The translations under genes were made by a program, and so were the position numbers. The notes under the pieces are model-generated. The model was not told where the DNA came from, made no database searches, and saw nothing but the letters and a program-made list of their open reading frames with translations. Positions 1-14,440 of a stretch of 64,000 bases of DNA are shown here, one piece after another (position 1 is the first letter of the stretch; every line of letters starts with the position of its first letter). The DNA comes from Daphnia pulex (lineage: Eukaryota > Arthropoda > Branchiopoda > Diplostraca > Daphniidae): assembly GCF_021134715.1 (NCBI RefSeq), contig NC_060018.1, positions 10,495,501 to 10,559,500 of the forward strand. Direction: 5' to 3'.

Positions 1-779
1 AACATTTTTACTGTTATTTTGTTAGAAAAGAATGGGCCATGCTTTCCGTTAAAAAAAACAAAAACAAATTATATTAATCGAATCGAATTTCCTTCTACCT
101 ACTACCGACATTAAATACCAGGAGAATATTCACAGACAATATTACGAATCGAACTAATAATAATACATTCCGGGAAAGAAATTTTTCAACCCAAATCTGT
201 CAAGAACTAGCTTGGAAATGTTATCGACAGTTGCGCATTTCCAGCACCCGAAGTGTAAAAGTAACATTTAGACACATATATAGATGTAGTCTCAAAACCA
301 CTTCTCGTTGGCTCTATAATCTGCATAACCTGTAGGGCCCATAGGCACGCACAACTCCCTACATCGTGAGGACGAACATGCGCCTTCGACATGTCGCCAT
401 GGAAATTCCCGTTTACCTTACGGAGACACTGCCTTTCTCTTTCCTTTTTTGTTCGCTAGCCGAGAGGCGAGAACGTTCAAGAAAGTGCGCAGCAGTAGAC
501 GTTGGCGAGTGGAACAGAGCTGACTGTTTTTGAGACCGAAATATTAAATCAATAATTAATTATTCGTCGTTTGTTTAATCCATAAACTATTTGCAACAAT
601 TTGAAATTGTGTTTCGTGTTTGGACGTGGGGCTGCTGCAATTCCCAGCATTGAGTTGACAATGTGTGACACTTATTCAACGAGACGGGCGCTGATGCTCG
701 GACTTTGGTTTTCTTTTTGAGCCAATCACATCGTTCAAACTGATGCTGACGAACAATTACATAATACTGCCCAAAGTAG
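1..779. other. Left flank, nothing recognised
   Basis: AT-rich sequence with only short open frames lacking any family signature. It precedes the first Ig-like exon of the receptor tyrosine kinase pseudogene and may contain its upstream introns or promoter, but no specific element can be supported. Confidence 0.4.
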
Positions 780-4453
<3,674 letters not shown>

Positions 4454-5284
4454 GCAACTGAATTATTGAGTCATCTACGATTTTGGAGTTTTAAGACAAT
4501 TGTTGAATGGCACCTCTTTTGCACACAAATTAAAAAAGGCGAATTAACTCGGAATTAACATTTCCAAACGGAATCCAAATATTTAAATAAGGATCTTGAA
4601 TTTCCCCTGGTAATAATAGCTTCTACCAATATTCACACAATTCTCTAAAGGATGCAGATAATACGATGCCTGGATTGTATTTGCTCACGTGGAGAAACAG
4701 AACTGTTTCCACAAGACCCTTTTATGGTATCATCACGCGAATAAATGAACTGCTAATAACGATGGTGGTAACGCTGGTGATACAATCAATTTGAAACATC
4801 ACGAGTATTACAAAGTTCTATCGTTTCAGATCAACTCGATTCATTCATTCATTACCATGAGGAAGTTGACAGAAACAAAGAATTCATCCAAATCAAATCG
4901 GAAAATCGCCCAACGGATCAGGGTGGAGAGAGGGGAAGAAAGCGAAAAAAAAGGAGAAAAATGCATTACAAACGATAGGCTTGTTAATTGCTGTACAGCC
5001 ACGAAACTAAAAATAATCCGAAAAAGCGATAAAAACATGATCCCTCTAAAATATCCAAAAGCCTCGTTTCATGTAAAAATCTCTGTGAAATACGCCTAAC
5101 AAACTAACAGAAATATCGGCCAGTAGTTTTTCTAACAGAAAACTGACTCGACTGCAGCACAGGCCACGAACGGATAAAATCACAAACGAGAGGAAAAGTG
5201 TTGCTATCAAAATCAAATTGAGGTAATTAAATCAGCGACAACATCAAAAATGCCTAAAATAGAGATTCAAGAGAGATAGATGAC
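4454..5284. other. Spacer between RTK pseudogene and viral block
   Basis: No gene is supported here; the open frame at 4791-5099 is lysine-rich and matches nothing I know. Recognisable viral fibre sequence begins near 5285, so the host/virus junction lies in this spacer or at its right end. Confidence 0.45.
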
Positions 5285-5410
5285 TTACTTCACAGGTATT
5301 ACTGTTGGTTCCTTAGCCATGACCAGTTGCGCCATCTCATATGATGGATTACTGTTACAAATGCGACAACTGTGTACCAATTAAATAATAACAGTTCAGG
5401 ATATACTGTT
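5285..5410 (+). pseudogene. Giant-virus fibre gene, 5' fragment left of the MULE
   Basis: This short segment is homologous, with the same order of motifs, to the middle of the other fibre gene at about 40,250-40,390 (minus strand). Both encode an ISYDG motif, then ATTVYQLNNNS and the start of the YadA-type head repeats. It stops exactly at the MULE target duplication and continues at 9767 on the other side of the transposon. The reading frame has at least one shift between the ISYDG and ATTVYQ blocks. It is the leftmost viral sequence I can recognise. Confidence 0.75.
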
Positions 5411-5540
5411 GGCATGGAGACTCTGGCTACCTTTTCCACTGGCTACCGATGGGGGCGACACCTGCTACCCCTACAGTGGCTACCTATATAAAGTGACACC
5501 AGCTACCCACAGATGGCGGCACTGGCCACCCACGGGTAGC
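5411..5540 (+). repeat. MULE left terminal inverted repeat
   Basis: Matches the reverse complement of 9644-9766 with scattered mismatches. The left copy has an extra short duplication of a CTGGCTACC unit near its outer end. Several CTGGCTACC/GCTACCC sub-repeats occur within it, typical of transposase-binding subterminal repeats. Confidence 0.88.
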
Positions 5541-6419
5541 GGACACTGGCTACCCTGTTTGATTTGTTTGAAATTATAAAATAATAAACTGGAAAGTGTT
5601 GTGAGGAGATATGATAAAAAATTACAGTAGAAAAGAATACAACATTTGATCTAAAACGGAAAACTGTGTCCAGCTATACATTGTATGATTCTTCTTCGTG
5701 GTAATGGTAATTTTTTCATTGAATAGTGAAATGAATATAAAGGGATACGAAGCATGAACAAGCAGCACAGAAGCAATACATCTATTTAGCCTAATGAAAA
5801 TCCGAAAGAAATCACACCACAGCTTCGTTATTGGCTGATCAATGCTGGCTGATAAGAAACGCAAATTTGTTTGAGTCATTTACATAACAGCCATGGCGAC
5901 AGATTATTTATTGGCCTCAACGGTCCCGGAAAAATAATTTTGTTAGGAAAATAAGTTTGTATGATATTCAGGAATGACGAGCGAAGTTGAAAGTGTACCA
6001 ATGAACCATATGATGTGACTAGGAAGATATTTGTTGAATTTCGGTTCATGTCATCGAGGGCTCTTGTTAAGTTAAAATTATATCAGCCAAACACTTGTTG
6101 TATACAAGTAAAAAAGGACTTAGGAATAAACTAGAAAACTTTCTAACTTAAAAACTTCATAGAATTGTTGGGTTGTGGTGGCCTTGCAAAAAGGCAGAAA
6201 ACTAGGCTCTTCAACGCCGAGAATCACCCTCAGAATTCCCAGAAGGATTGTATAAAGGGGTTGCGCACCGTTCCGGCGAGTTCAAAACAGAGCTGTTACG
6301 GCGGCAGCTGATCACCGCCGGTAAGATCACACGAAGGTTCTGTATTGGCTCTCAGAAACTGGTGGCTCTCAGAAACTGGCAACAGGCACGGAACTGTCTG
6401 AAACGGATATATAAGCAGA

Positions 6420-8910
6420 ATGGATGAATCGAAAGTCAGTTCAGTGTCTTTTCCAGTCTTACCCAAGCATCTTCTACCATCACTGCTGCCAAAGAGAAGA
6501 ACGACGATGAATGCAGAGCAGTTTGAGGAGGACGATCATCCCCAGGTTGAAAAGGTTAAAGCGTGGATTCATCTATCACTTCCAGAAGGCGACATATTGA
6601 TTTTCGTTAAAAAATTTAATGAATTTAAATTTGAACTAACTTGATAATCAATAAAATGATTTTGCAAAGGTTGTCCGACGAAGTCTTCATCTGCATTAAC
6701 CAGAAGAGGACGAAAGGGAACTGCAATGCTCGAATCCGCAAGGATACAGAGGCCGGCGAGTTCCGAAAAGACGGCCATCACGCCCATAACCATCCTCCTG
6801 AGCTGGATCAACAGCGAAATGTAGCTTTTGTCAACGCTTGCGCTGTCGAGGCCTGTATTTCAAGTGATCCTCCTCGTGAAATATTTGACCGTATTCGACG
6901 AGGGTATCCAGGCCTCCTTTTAACCTACAAAGACGCAATGCAACGACGAATCCAGCGTGCTAAGCGCAGCATGCAGCCTCGTATCCCCAAGACCATCGAC
7001 GAAGCCTATGAACTACTGATGCAGCATCCTGAATACACGTAAGATGACCGTACACTAATGAACTTAGCAACATTGCTGATTTAATTTTACTTTGTTACCA
7101 TTTTCCTTTTCTATTTTCATAACAGTGATGCCTTTGAAGGGGGTGAATTCTTCAAAGGGCGCGTGCAATCCAGTGACGGAGGAGAGGGCTTTGTGTTCAT
7201 ATCTCCAAAGCTTTTGCCAGAAATGTCGAATACGACAGAGCTCCAAGCTGACGGCACATTTGACAGTCTACCCTCCCTCTTTAAGCAGCTGTTCACTCTA
7301 CATATTAGCCGCTTTGGTCAGGTAAAAATGAGAAAAGATCGGCATTAAACAAGTTATTATTTTACTCAAAATATAATGTACCTAGGTGTATCCATTTGCG
7401 TTCGTGTTAATGACAAAAAAGACCCGAGAGCTATACGACACTGTCCTTGAGAAGATCTTGTCCGTCTACGATGAGCTTTACCCGGACGTGTACCTCATCG
7501 TAGAGAGGCTGATTTCAGATTTCGATAGGGCTATTCAAGATTCGTGCAAGCAGGCATTTATGGGATGTGAGTGTGTCGGCTGCTGGTTCCACTATGGACA
7601 GGTAACAAATCATTGACATCATACATCATTTGATTTAAATAATTAAAATTATTTCATTAACAAACCAATTTTTCATAGGCGATATGGAGAAAGGTACAAA
7701 AGTATGGACTGCAGTGCTCCTACCGTACTCGGAAACAGGTGCGGCAGATCATCAAAGAGCTCATCGCGTTAGCTCTCCTTCCTGCGGATGACATTTTACG
7801 AGGATTTCAGGTGAATCGAATTCTTCAATTTGTCAAACAGTTGCAAAAATTTAATAACCTGATTTGTGTTTGGTTCTGCAGAACATCAAAACCCACTATC
7901 GAAGGTCACTCTTGCAAGAATCAGGCGAGATCCAAGCTGCCATCAAACGACTGATGGACTATGTCTACAATTTCTGGATTGACGATGTTACACCAGAAGC
8001 ATTCAGCGTGTTCGGTCTTCTAAACCGAACCAACAATCTCGTTGAGGCGTGGTATCGTTGGTTCAACAAACGTTGCAGAGGAATTCACCTAAACTTTTGG
8101 GATTTCACCTGTAAGTTAAATTGTTTATTAGAATAATTCTAAAAATAATGGACTATTTTTTTTTATGTTTATACCTTTAAACAGACGCCTAAAAGTGTCG
8201 GAAAATTCAAAGATGCGCGATTACCTTGCTGAAGCAATCCTTGGGGATGATCATCGAAGAAGAAAGACACCATATCAGCGACAAAGGGAACGCAACATTT
8301 CCAACAACGAGAGGATGTACAGGGAGGGGCAAAAATCAATGGACGATGTGCGCAAGTTCCTAGAGACGGCAAGAATGTTTATGGAGCCTGATGTAAGTCC
8401 TATAATTTAATTAAGTGCGATTGTATATTAATATTTTATACACTTACAGCTCTCTGCTCCTGTTGAAAACGAGCAGGATGACGTCCAGCCCGAAGGAGAT
8501 CAACTCGATATTGGTCCAGCCCAGAATGAGGTACCACGATGACGTCAACGCTTTTTAGCTGGCACGCCTCAGCTTTTTGAGCCTGCTGATGAGCCTGTCG
8601 ATCCTGAAGTTCCGCGCCCAGCTGTTCGTGGTCGTCAACGTGGACGCCAAATCGTCGAGCCACGTCCAGCTGCCAATGATGTAAGGAAACGAGCTTTCGC
8701 TTTGCCTGCTCTTGCCGAAGAGCCCGTTGAGGTCGATGCTGTTGCTGCCGAACCGTTGCCTATTGAACCTGCCGGCCGTACACAGCGGATTCGTCGCCGA
8801 CCTCGAAGCCTGGAAGAAAATGGTGATTTTGTGTTCCCCTCTGCTCGCCGAGGAAGACTGAATGCTGCTCCTGTTCGTGGCCGTGGCCGTGGTCGTGGCA
8901 ATGGACGTTA
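6420..8910 (+). CDS. MULE transposase, FLYWCH + MULE DDE domain, multi-exon
   Basis: Likely exons: 6420-6640, 6641-7038, 7126-7321, 7386-7601, 7679-7810, 7882-8110, 8185-8392 and 8450-8910, most joined by clear GT-AG introns. The N-terminal part carries a FLYWCH-like zinc-binding module (spaced Cys, then GHHAHNHPPE). The core shows the MULE catalytic acidic residues: Asp in LQADGTFDSLP, Asp in ISDFDRAIQDS followed by a C..H pair (GCWFHYG), and Glu in NNLVEAWYRW. The C-terminus is Arg/Gly rich (GRGRGRGNGR). It would cut and paste DNA in the nucleus. Lesions: a frame change near 6640 inside the FLYWCH module and an in-frame TGA near 8540 (CGA to TGA likely), so the copy is probably inactive but not old. 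Confidence 0.85.
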
Positions 8911-9643
8911 AGATCTTCAATTCAGCCCAATTTCCATTGAACATATGTATGATCTAGACTATAAATAAAATTCATTTTCCTGCTCCAGTCGTCTATTCTT
9001 CAGTCACAATTCTCTATTCAAATATAATAATGAATGAAAATCATGTGAATAAGCAAAATTAGTTCATCTTACCACCGACCTCACACATTTGCTACATCAT
9101 TACTAAAGAATTCAATTGAATAAAGCACCTACAGCCTTATGTCTGCTTCTTCCATTGACCATCACAAGGTTGTTGTCGTATGTTGTGGACTTGTGGTGTA
9201 TCATTTGAAAAATAACTGTAACGAGAGCTTAAGGATCTTCAGATGAAAACACTAATTCTTGAAAGATTATGATGGAAGTTGCTATCCGATACATGACTGG
9301 CTTTTTTATGATGCAGCCCAGGAGAAACATTTTGTTAAGAGTAAAGCATGAAATTAGGATTGAGAAAATGTTGAAATAAAAGAATGAATTTTGTTTGAGA
9401 ACATATTTAAAAGTTACAATTCTTCTGAGCTACAGCTTATTGTGAGTTGTTCCATCTTCAAAGGATTTCCATATAATTTGGCCGGGTACAATATAATTCA
9501 GCTCTTGAAAAGCTCTTTTCTTCGTCAAATCAGTAAAAGCATTCTGTTGAGAGACGAAATTAGTGAATTTTAATGGGCTATCATGTTAACAAGGTTTTTG
9601 TGTATGCTGTGTGCCGTCAGCCCGTCAGTCCGTCACATTCCGA
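8911..9643. other. MULE 3' non-coding region
   Basis: AT-rich DNA between the transposase stop codon and the right inverted repeat, with an AATAAA polyadenylation-like signal near 8963. No other gene is supported. Confidence 0.6.
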
Positions 9644-9766
9644 AATGGGTAGCTAAGCAACGGGTAGCAAGTGTCGCCATCTGTGGGTAGCTGGTGTCAC
9701 TTTATATAGGTAGCCACTGTCGGGGTAGCAAGTGTCGCCCCCATCGGTAGCCAGTGTCCGATTCCC
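9644..9766 (-). repeat. MULE right terminal inverted repeat
   Basis: Inverted counterpart of 5411-5540. The outermost 21 bases of the two ends align without gaps apart from a few mismatches, which fixes the element ends next to the ATACTGTT duplication. Confidence 0.88.
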
Positions 9767-11282
9767 ATACTGTTGCAGTAGGAAACCAGGCAGGTGCAGT
9801 AAATCAAGCCCAGAACGCAATTCCGATAGGAAACAATGCAGGATTGGTACAACAAGGACAAAATGCGATTGCCATTGGAAACTTTGCAGGATTACAGTAT
9901 CAAATCTCTAATTCTATTATTCTGAATGCATCTGGATTATCAGTAAATGCTGCATCGCAAGGCTTTTATGTGGCACCGATTGCATCGTATAGTTTGTCTA
10001 GTTCTTCTTTATTTTCTTTATTAGCATATGGCACAGATAATCAAGTAATACAGACAGGACTTACGTATAGCTCTCCAAGTAGCATAATAAGTAATTCAAT
10101 AAGTGATTTAATATTACAATCAACACCATATAATTCATGGATTATATTATTTCCTGCATATAATTTTGGTAATGCATATCCTTGTACAGCATATGGATCA
10201 AGTTCAATGTCTATTACATGGACATTAGCAAATACTGGTGAAATAGATTTTTTAAATAATTATGGAATGACAGGAATTAATGCAGGAAGTCCTAGTCTTA
10301 CAGCTGGATTTAATTTTTATAATCGTTCAGGAACTTCTAGTTCGACTCTTCTTGCTTCTATAAAATCAACTGATATATTATCACTTAGTACTGCGACTGA
10401 TTTTGTCATAGGAGCAAATGCATTTGATTCAACAAATGGTTGGAATACAATTAGTCTTAATAATAATAATGGTAAACATCCAACTTCTATTCCTGGAAGC
10501 TCTACTGTATCTATTGGTTATAATCTTGATGGAGGAGGGATTATAAATTTTATGAATAATACAGGTAATGATGGATTTAGTTTTTATAATCGTGTTGCAA
10601 CAACAACATCAAGTCGTCTTTTAACAATTAATAGTGGTGGAATAACACTTCCTGCAGCCAAAGGAATCACATTAGTTTCTACTTCTACTAATTCTTGGTT
10701 TAATTTTATTGGAAGTACTAGTTCATATAGTCTTCAACAAGGAGGTGGATATCTTTATGAATTAGCATATTTAAATAGTACAGGAACTTTTACTGTAACA
10801 AGTGATAAAAATTCAAAGAAAAATATTGAACCAATAGAACCTATTCTTGTTAACTATTTACAACTTAAACCTTCATATTTTCATTATAATTTGCAAGAAG
10901 ATGAAACAACTGATAAAAGTATTGGTTTGATAGCACAAGATGTAGCAGAATTATTTAATAATAAAAATATTATAAATAAAAATGAATTGGAATATATAGT
11001 TTAAACTATGGTAATTTTACAGTGTTGACAATAAAAGCGGTTCAAGAACAGCACACAATTGTTGTCACACAGCAAACAGAAATTAACAATTTGATAATAC
11101 AACTTGTTATGAAAGTGACCCAAATTGATACACATACTACTAAAATTGATTCACTTGAAACACAAATCGCGTTAAAATCAACTCAAATTGATTCATTAGA
11201 ATTACAGTTGTCCCAAGTTCTTCAACGTCTAGCTGCTGCAGGGATTGCAGAATGCTTTTTAGCACTTTTTATAACGAAGTAA
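9767..11282 (+). pseudogene. Giant-virus fibre protein: YadA-like head repeats and S74 chaperone
   Basis: The segment right of the MULE encodes three head-type repeats (AVGNQAG, PIGNNAG, AIGNFAG), a central Ser/Asn/Gly-rich beta-type region, and a C-terminal Peptidase_S74 intramolecular chaperone: SDKNSKKNIEPI followed by LKPSYFHY and IGLIAQDVAELF. S74 domains trimerise and self-cleave from phage and giant-virus fibres, so a trimeric virion-surface fibre is the likely role. A one-base frameshift near 11,000 separates this from the final coiled-coil (11022-11282), which has repeated TQIDSLE-type heptads. Upstream coding sequence is cut off by the MULE and resumes at 5285-5410. Paralogues lie at 32275-38962 and 39220-41630. 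Confidence 0.85.
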
Positions 11283-11295
11283 AACAAAAGTGCGC

Positions 11296-11420
11296 AAAAC
11301 TATTCTGATATGCTTTTATAAGACATTATACTATTCTTATGCAAAAATGTATTATCAATCTATAATATATTTTTACAAAATAGTAGTATAATACATTATA
11401 AAAGCATACAGAATAGTTTT
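11296..11420. terminator. Large inverted repeat between convergent viral genes
   Basis: Arms of about 40 bases (11296-11335 and 11382-11420) are near-perfect reverse complements, sharing AAAACTATTCTG and TATGCTTTTATAA blocks, around an AT-rich centre. It sits between the fibre gene ending at 11282 (+) and the gene ending at 11502 (-). Hairpins at transcript ends are known to direct polyadenylation in mimiviruses; that role here is inference. Confidence 0.7.
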
Positions 11421-11501
11421 TTACCATCTTCGATAGCGTATGCCTTACTTTTTCTTTACTTCATTATAAAAACGATTATTGTATTTTTTGGCGTTTTTTT
11501 T

Positions 11502-12026
11502 TTAAGTGCAAATAGATACCTGGCTTTCCTTGCGAGCCTCCGAAGTACCATTGCCTATCAAACCAATAGGAGTATAGAGTTCCATGATACGACTGCAAAT
11601 TTGTTCACGTCGTGGAAAGGGAGTAGTTTGATCATAATACAGATAAATGCTTTGAATACTGTATGTATTCGATGCAACTTCAATTCCTGTTGAATAACGA
11701 ACCGAAGCCATGGGAGTATTTGTCCAGATTGCACCTGACTGTGTTCGCAAGTACGCCACCAATTCATTATAATGATCAATAATTTGCGGTGTATTTGGTA
11801 CCTCTGCTTCTACTATCATGGCGTGAACATGACGCATCCATCGTGCAGCCACTTCATTGCTTTTGAGTACATCGCATACATGTGGGTTTTCTTTTTTTTC
11901 GGTTTAACAGTTTTTTTTAGCTTTCTTTCCTTTAGTGGCGTTAGGTTTTTCATTAACTTTAACTTCATTAACTAAGTCATTAACTACTTCGTTGTTTGGT
12001 ACTTCGGTGGATCCCGATACAATGAC
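11502..12026 (-). pseudogene. Unrecognised viral protein, C-terminal part (split by Harbinger)
   Basis: On the minus strand a 116-codon open frame (11502-11852) encodes a soluble protein with motifs such as ARWMRHVHAMIVEAE and TQSGAIWTNT. Upstream, to the Harbinger target site at 12027, the same strand encodes a Val/Asn-rich then Lys-rich linker containing long A runs, with a frameshift around 11885-11905. The N-terminal part lies beyond the transposon at 16133-16366. I do not recognise the family. Its place between fibre and ligase genes, and its lack of introns, mark it as viral. Confidence 0.6.
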
Positions 12027-12029
12027 CTG
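12027..12029 (+). repeat. Harbinger target-site duplication CTG, left copy
   Basis: CTG is repeated at 16130-16132. Removing the element and one copy restores continuity of the minus-strand viral gene. Three-base duplications fit PIF/Harbinger, although TWA is the commoner target. Confidence 0.75.
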
Positions 12030-12245
12030 GGGTCGAATTCTGAACATGAAACTTGACTTGAAAATTGACTTAAGTCGGCTTTTTTAACTTGACTTTAGAG
12101 ATTTTCTGACTTGAATCTCCAAGTGTGATTCCGAACAAAATTTTTTAAGTCAAGTAAGCGACTTGAACTTAAAAATGTCAAAGTCGAGTGTGAAACTTAA
12201 TCTCAAGCCAAGGTACGTCGGGACGTATCTTGGCTTGGATTTTCT
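12030..12245. repeat. Harbinger left end: TIR plus subterminal ACTTGACTT repeats
   Basis: The 16-bp TIR is followed by at least six ACTTGACTT/AAGTCAAGT-type units in both orientations. The mirrored set is at 15930-16129. Such units usually bind the element's Myb-like protein. Confidence 0.8.
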
Positions 12246-12359
12246 GACTTAAGAGCGGTAAAAAGAGGTGAATTCTATTAAATGATATGGCAACGTCCGC
12301 TGTCAAAATTGCCATTTTTGATGTCTGCTGCTAGTTGTCTCTAGCTTTCTACTGCGAAA

Positions 12360-13817
12360 ATGGACATTGAGAACAATTTTATTGGTGATTTTTTAAACGA
12401 TTTAGCCTATATTACGGACAATGAAAGTAGCTCAGAGTCAAGTAATGAAGAAGAAGACGAAGCATACGCAAAACAAGTGAGAACATATCGTAGGAGCAAG
12501 TTAATCCCGTTTTACAACACTCGCAAGGACATCTTCACCTACTTTGAGGAAGAAAAGTTGATCAAGACTTTCAGATTTGACCGGGCATCAATTGAAATTA
12601 TTCTAAGTATTACATAATTTGTGTATGCTTAATTATCTTTGTGGTTTTTTAATGATTCATCATGCATCTCTCCCAATAGGCTTAATTGTTCACCTCTTGC
12701 CCAAGCGAAAGACCAAAGCTAAGCGGAACCTGGAGCCAATTGACATGCTATTAGTAACACTGCAATTCTATGCCACAGGCACCTTTCAAAGTGTGGTTGG
12801 CAATGTGTTACGCTACAGCCAATCATCAGTTTGTCGCTCAATATCCATTATTTCATTGGCACTGGCTATGATATCAAAAAAAAAGATAGCATTTCCAGCT
12901 GACCTTCTTACGGTACGTTATTGTTGTTTATGACATAATTGAAGGCTTATGTTTACTAATTGATTTTTTTATTTTGACAGTTGAAAAGAGATTTTTATGA
13001 GATCGCTCGGATGGCTGGTGTTGTTTGCTGTATAGACGGCACGCACATAAGGATTGTGAGGCCCCAAAATCACGAGAAAGCTTATGTCAACCGCAAGAAC
13101 TATCATTCTCTGAATGTTCAGGTAAATTTGTGGCCTTAATTTAGATTCTTATATGTTGTTTTGACTATTCTTCATCTCATATTCAGGCTATTTGTGATGC
13201 CAATCATCGTTTTCTCAGTGTTTGTGCAACAAAACCAGGGTCTTGCCATGATTCCACAATATTTAAACCAATTTGGAGAGCCTTTTCTGTTGGGAGACAG
13301 TGGATATTCCAACACCACCTTCCTGCTTACTCCTTATTCCAATCCTATTCAGCCATATGAGGTATAACTCAATAATAATTTGATTTTCATCCTTTCCCAA
13401 TAAATTAATGTCTAATTTTAACAGGTTCGATTCAATCGCTCTCACAAGTCAACTAGATGCACAATCGAGAGGGCATTTGGAGTGCTAAAAAAGCGCTTTA
13501 ATTTGCTGCACGGCGAGATTAGAATGAGCCCCACAAAGGCATCTTGGTATGTGCTCATCTTAAGTCACATTTTTCAGTCATATTTATTATACACATTTAT
13601 TTAATCATCTTAATATCATTGCAGGATTACGGTTGCTTGTTGTGTCTTACACAACATAGCGATTGACCGGAAAATGCCTCTTGATGATCCAGAGTTGGAT
13701 GAAATAGATGACGAAGTCGCTCACTGCCATCCTGCCCAGTCTGTTTCTGATGTTTGAGCTCGTCAGTTGGGCAGTGCTAAAAGACAAAGAATTGCTCAAA
13801 ATTTATTCAACTATTGA
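12360..13817 (+). CDS. HARBI1-like DDE nuclease of the Harbinger element
   Basis: Exons at about 12360-12606, 12680-12912, 12981-13121, 13187-13363, 13425-13549 and 13622-13817, with GT-AG introns. The N-terminus is acidic (EDEAYAKQ). A helical region ([13 protein letters not shown]) precedes the DDE_Tnp_4 nuclease: first Asp in [10 protein letters not shown], second in LLGDSGY, and catalytic Glu in [14 protein letters not shown]. The C-terminus ends [19 protein letters not shown]. It would cleave the TIRs together with its Myb-like partner. Lesions: a frame change or small deletion between DSTIFK and the GDSGY block (near 13270) and a TGA at about 13755, so this copy is probably dead. Confidence 0.85.
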
Positions 13818-14440
13818 TTTTTGTTTTGTTTTGTTGATCTTGCCAATACAAAATCAACTTGATAAGATACATGGTCGCAGGATCAACATGAAGCTGTTGC
13901 CCAATTGGGACCCGTTTATTTAAATGAACATACAGGGTGTTTATCAAAGTCGACTGAGAGTCATAGGTGTGTAGGGCTCCACCGAATTCAATCCATTTTC
14001 GCTGAAGGCCTCAATTAAATACCACACATCGATAAGGTGCACTGAAGAGATAATAACAACCAAGTGAATTCAACTAGAAAATATTTTAGGAATAAATGAA
14101 TGTGTTACAATAAGTTCTTCGCTGAATGAAACGGAATTTGACAGCCGTTCGATAAGAAGCTAGACGAATGACGTTGAAATTCTGTCCAATTTGCCCGACT
14201 CATTTTGTTCCATACTGATCCTATATATTCAATTATATTCACGTACAACGATCGATTTTCAAACACCCGAGAGGTAGTAGAGTAAATTATCTTGGTATTC
14301 ACATCCTGTTAAAATCAGAACTGCTGTAGTGCTACCGCTAAGCCGATTTGATCGACTTCGTGAGACAACAACAACAAGCACGTACCTAGCATTAATTGTA
14401 TTTGCACACAAACCGAGAACAAAATAGACAATCATGAGGT
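13818..14440. other. Harbinger central non-coding region
   Basis: Spacer between the convergent 3' ends of the nuclease and Myb-like genes. Short open frames only; no feature is supported. Confidence 0.6.

Larger units (their letters stand above)
5411..9766 (+). mobile_element. MULE (Mutator-like) DNA transposon inserted in a viral fibre gene
   Basis: The element is bounded by long terminal inverted repeats of about 120-130 bp (5411-5540 and 9644-9766) that share, among others, the block GGCTACCTATATAAAGTGAC. It is flanked by an 8-bp direct duplication ATACTGTT at 5403-5410 and 9767-9774 (the next base, G, is also shared). TSD length and TIR size fit Mutator-like elements. Inside is one multi-exon transposase gene (about 6420-8910) with a FLYWCH-like domain and a DDE core. 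The sequences outside the duplication belong to one viral fibre gene, so the MULE entered after the viral DNA was in a place accessible to host transposons. Confidence 0.9.
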
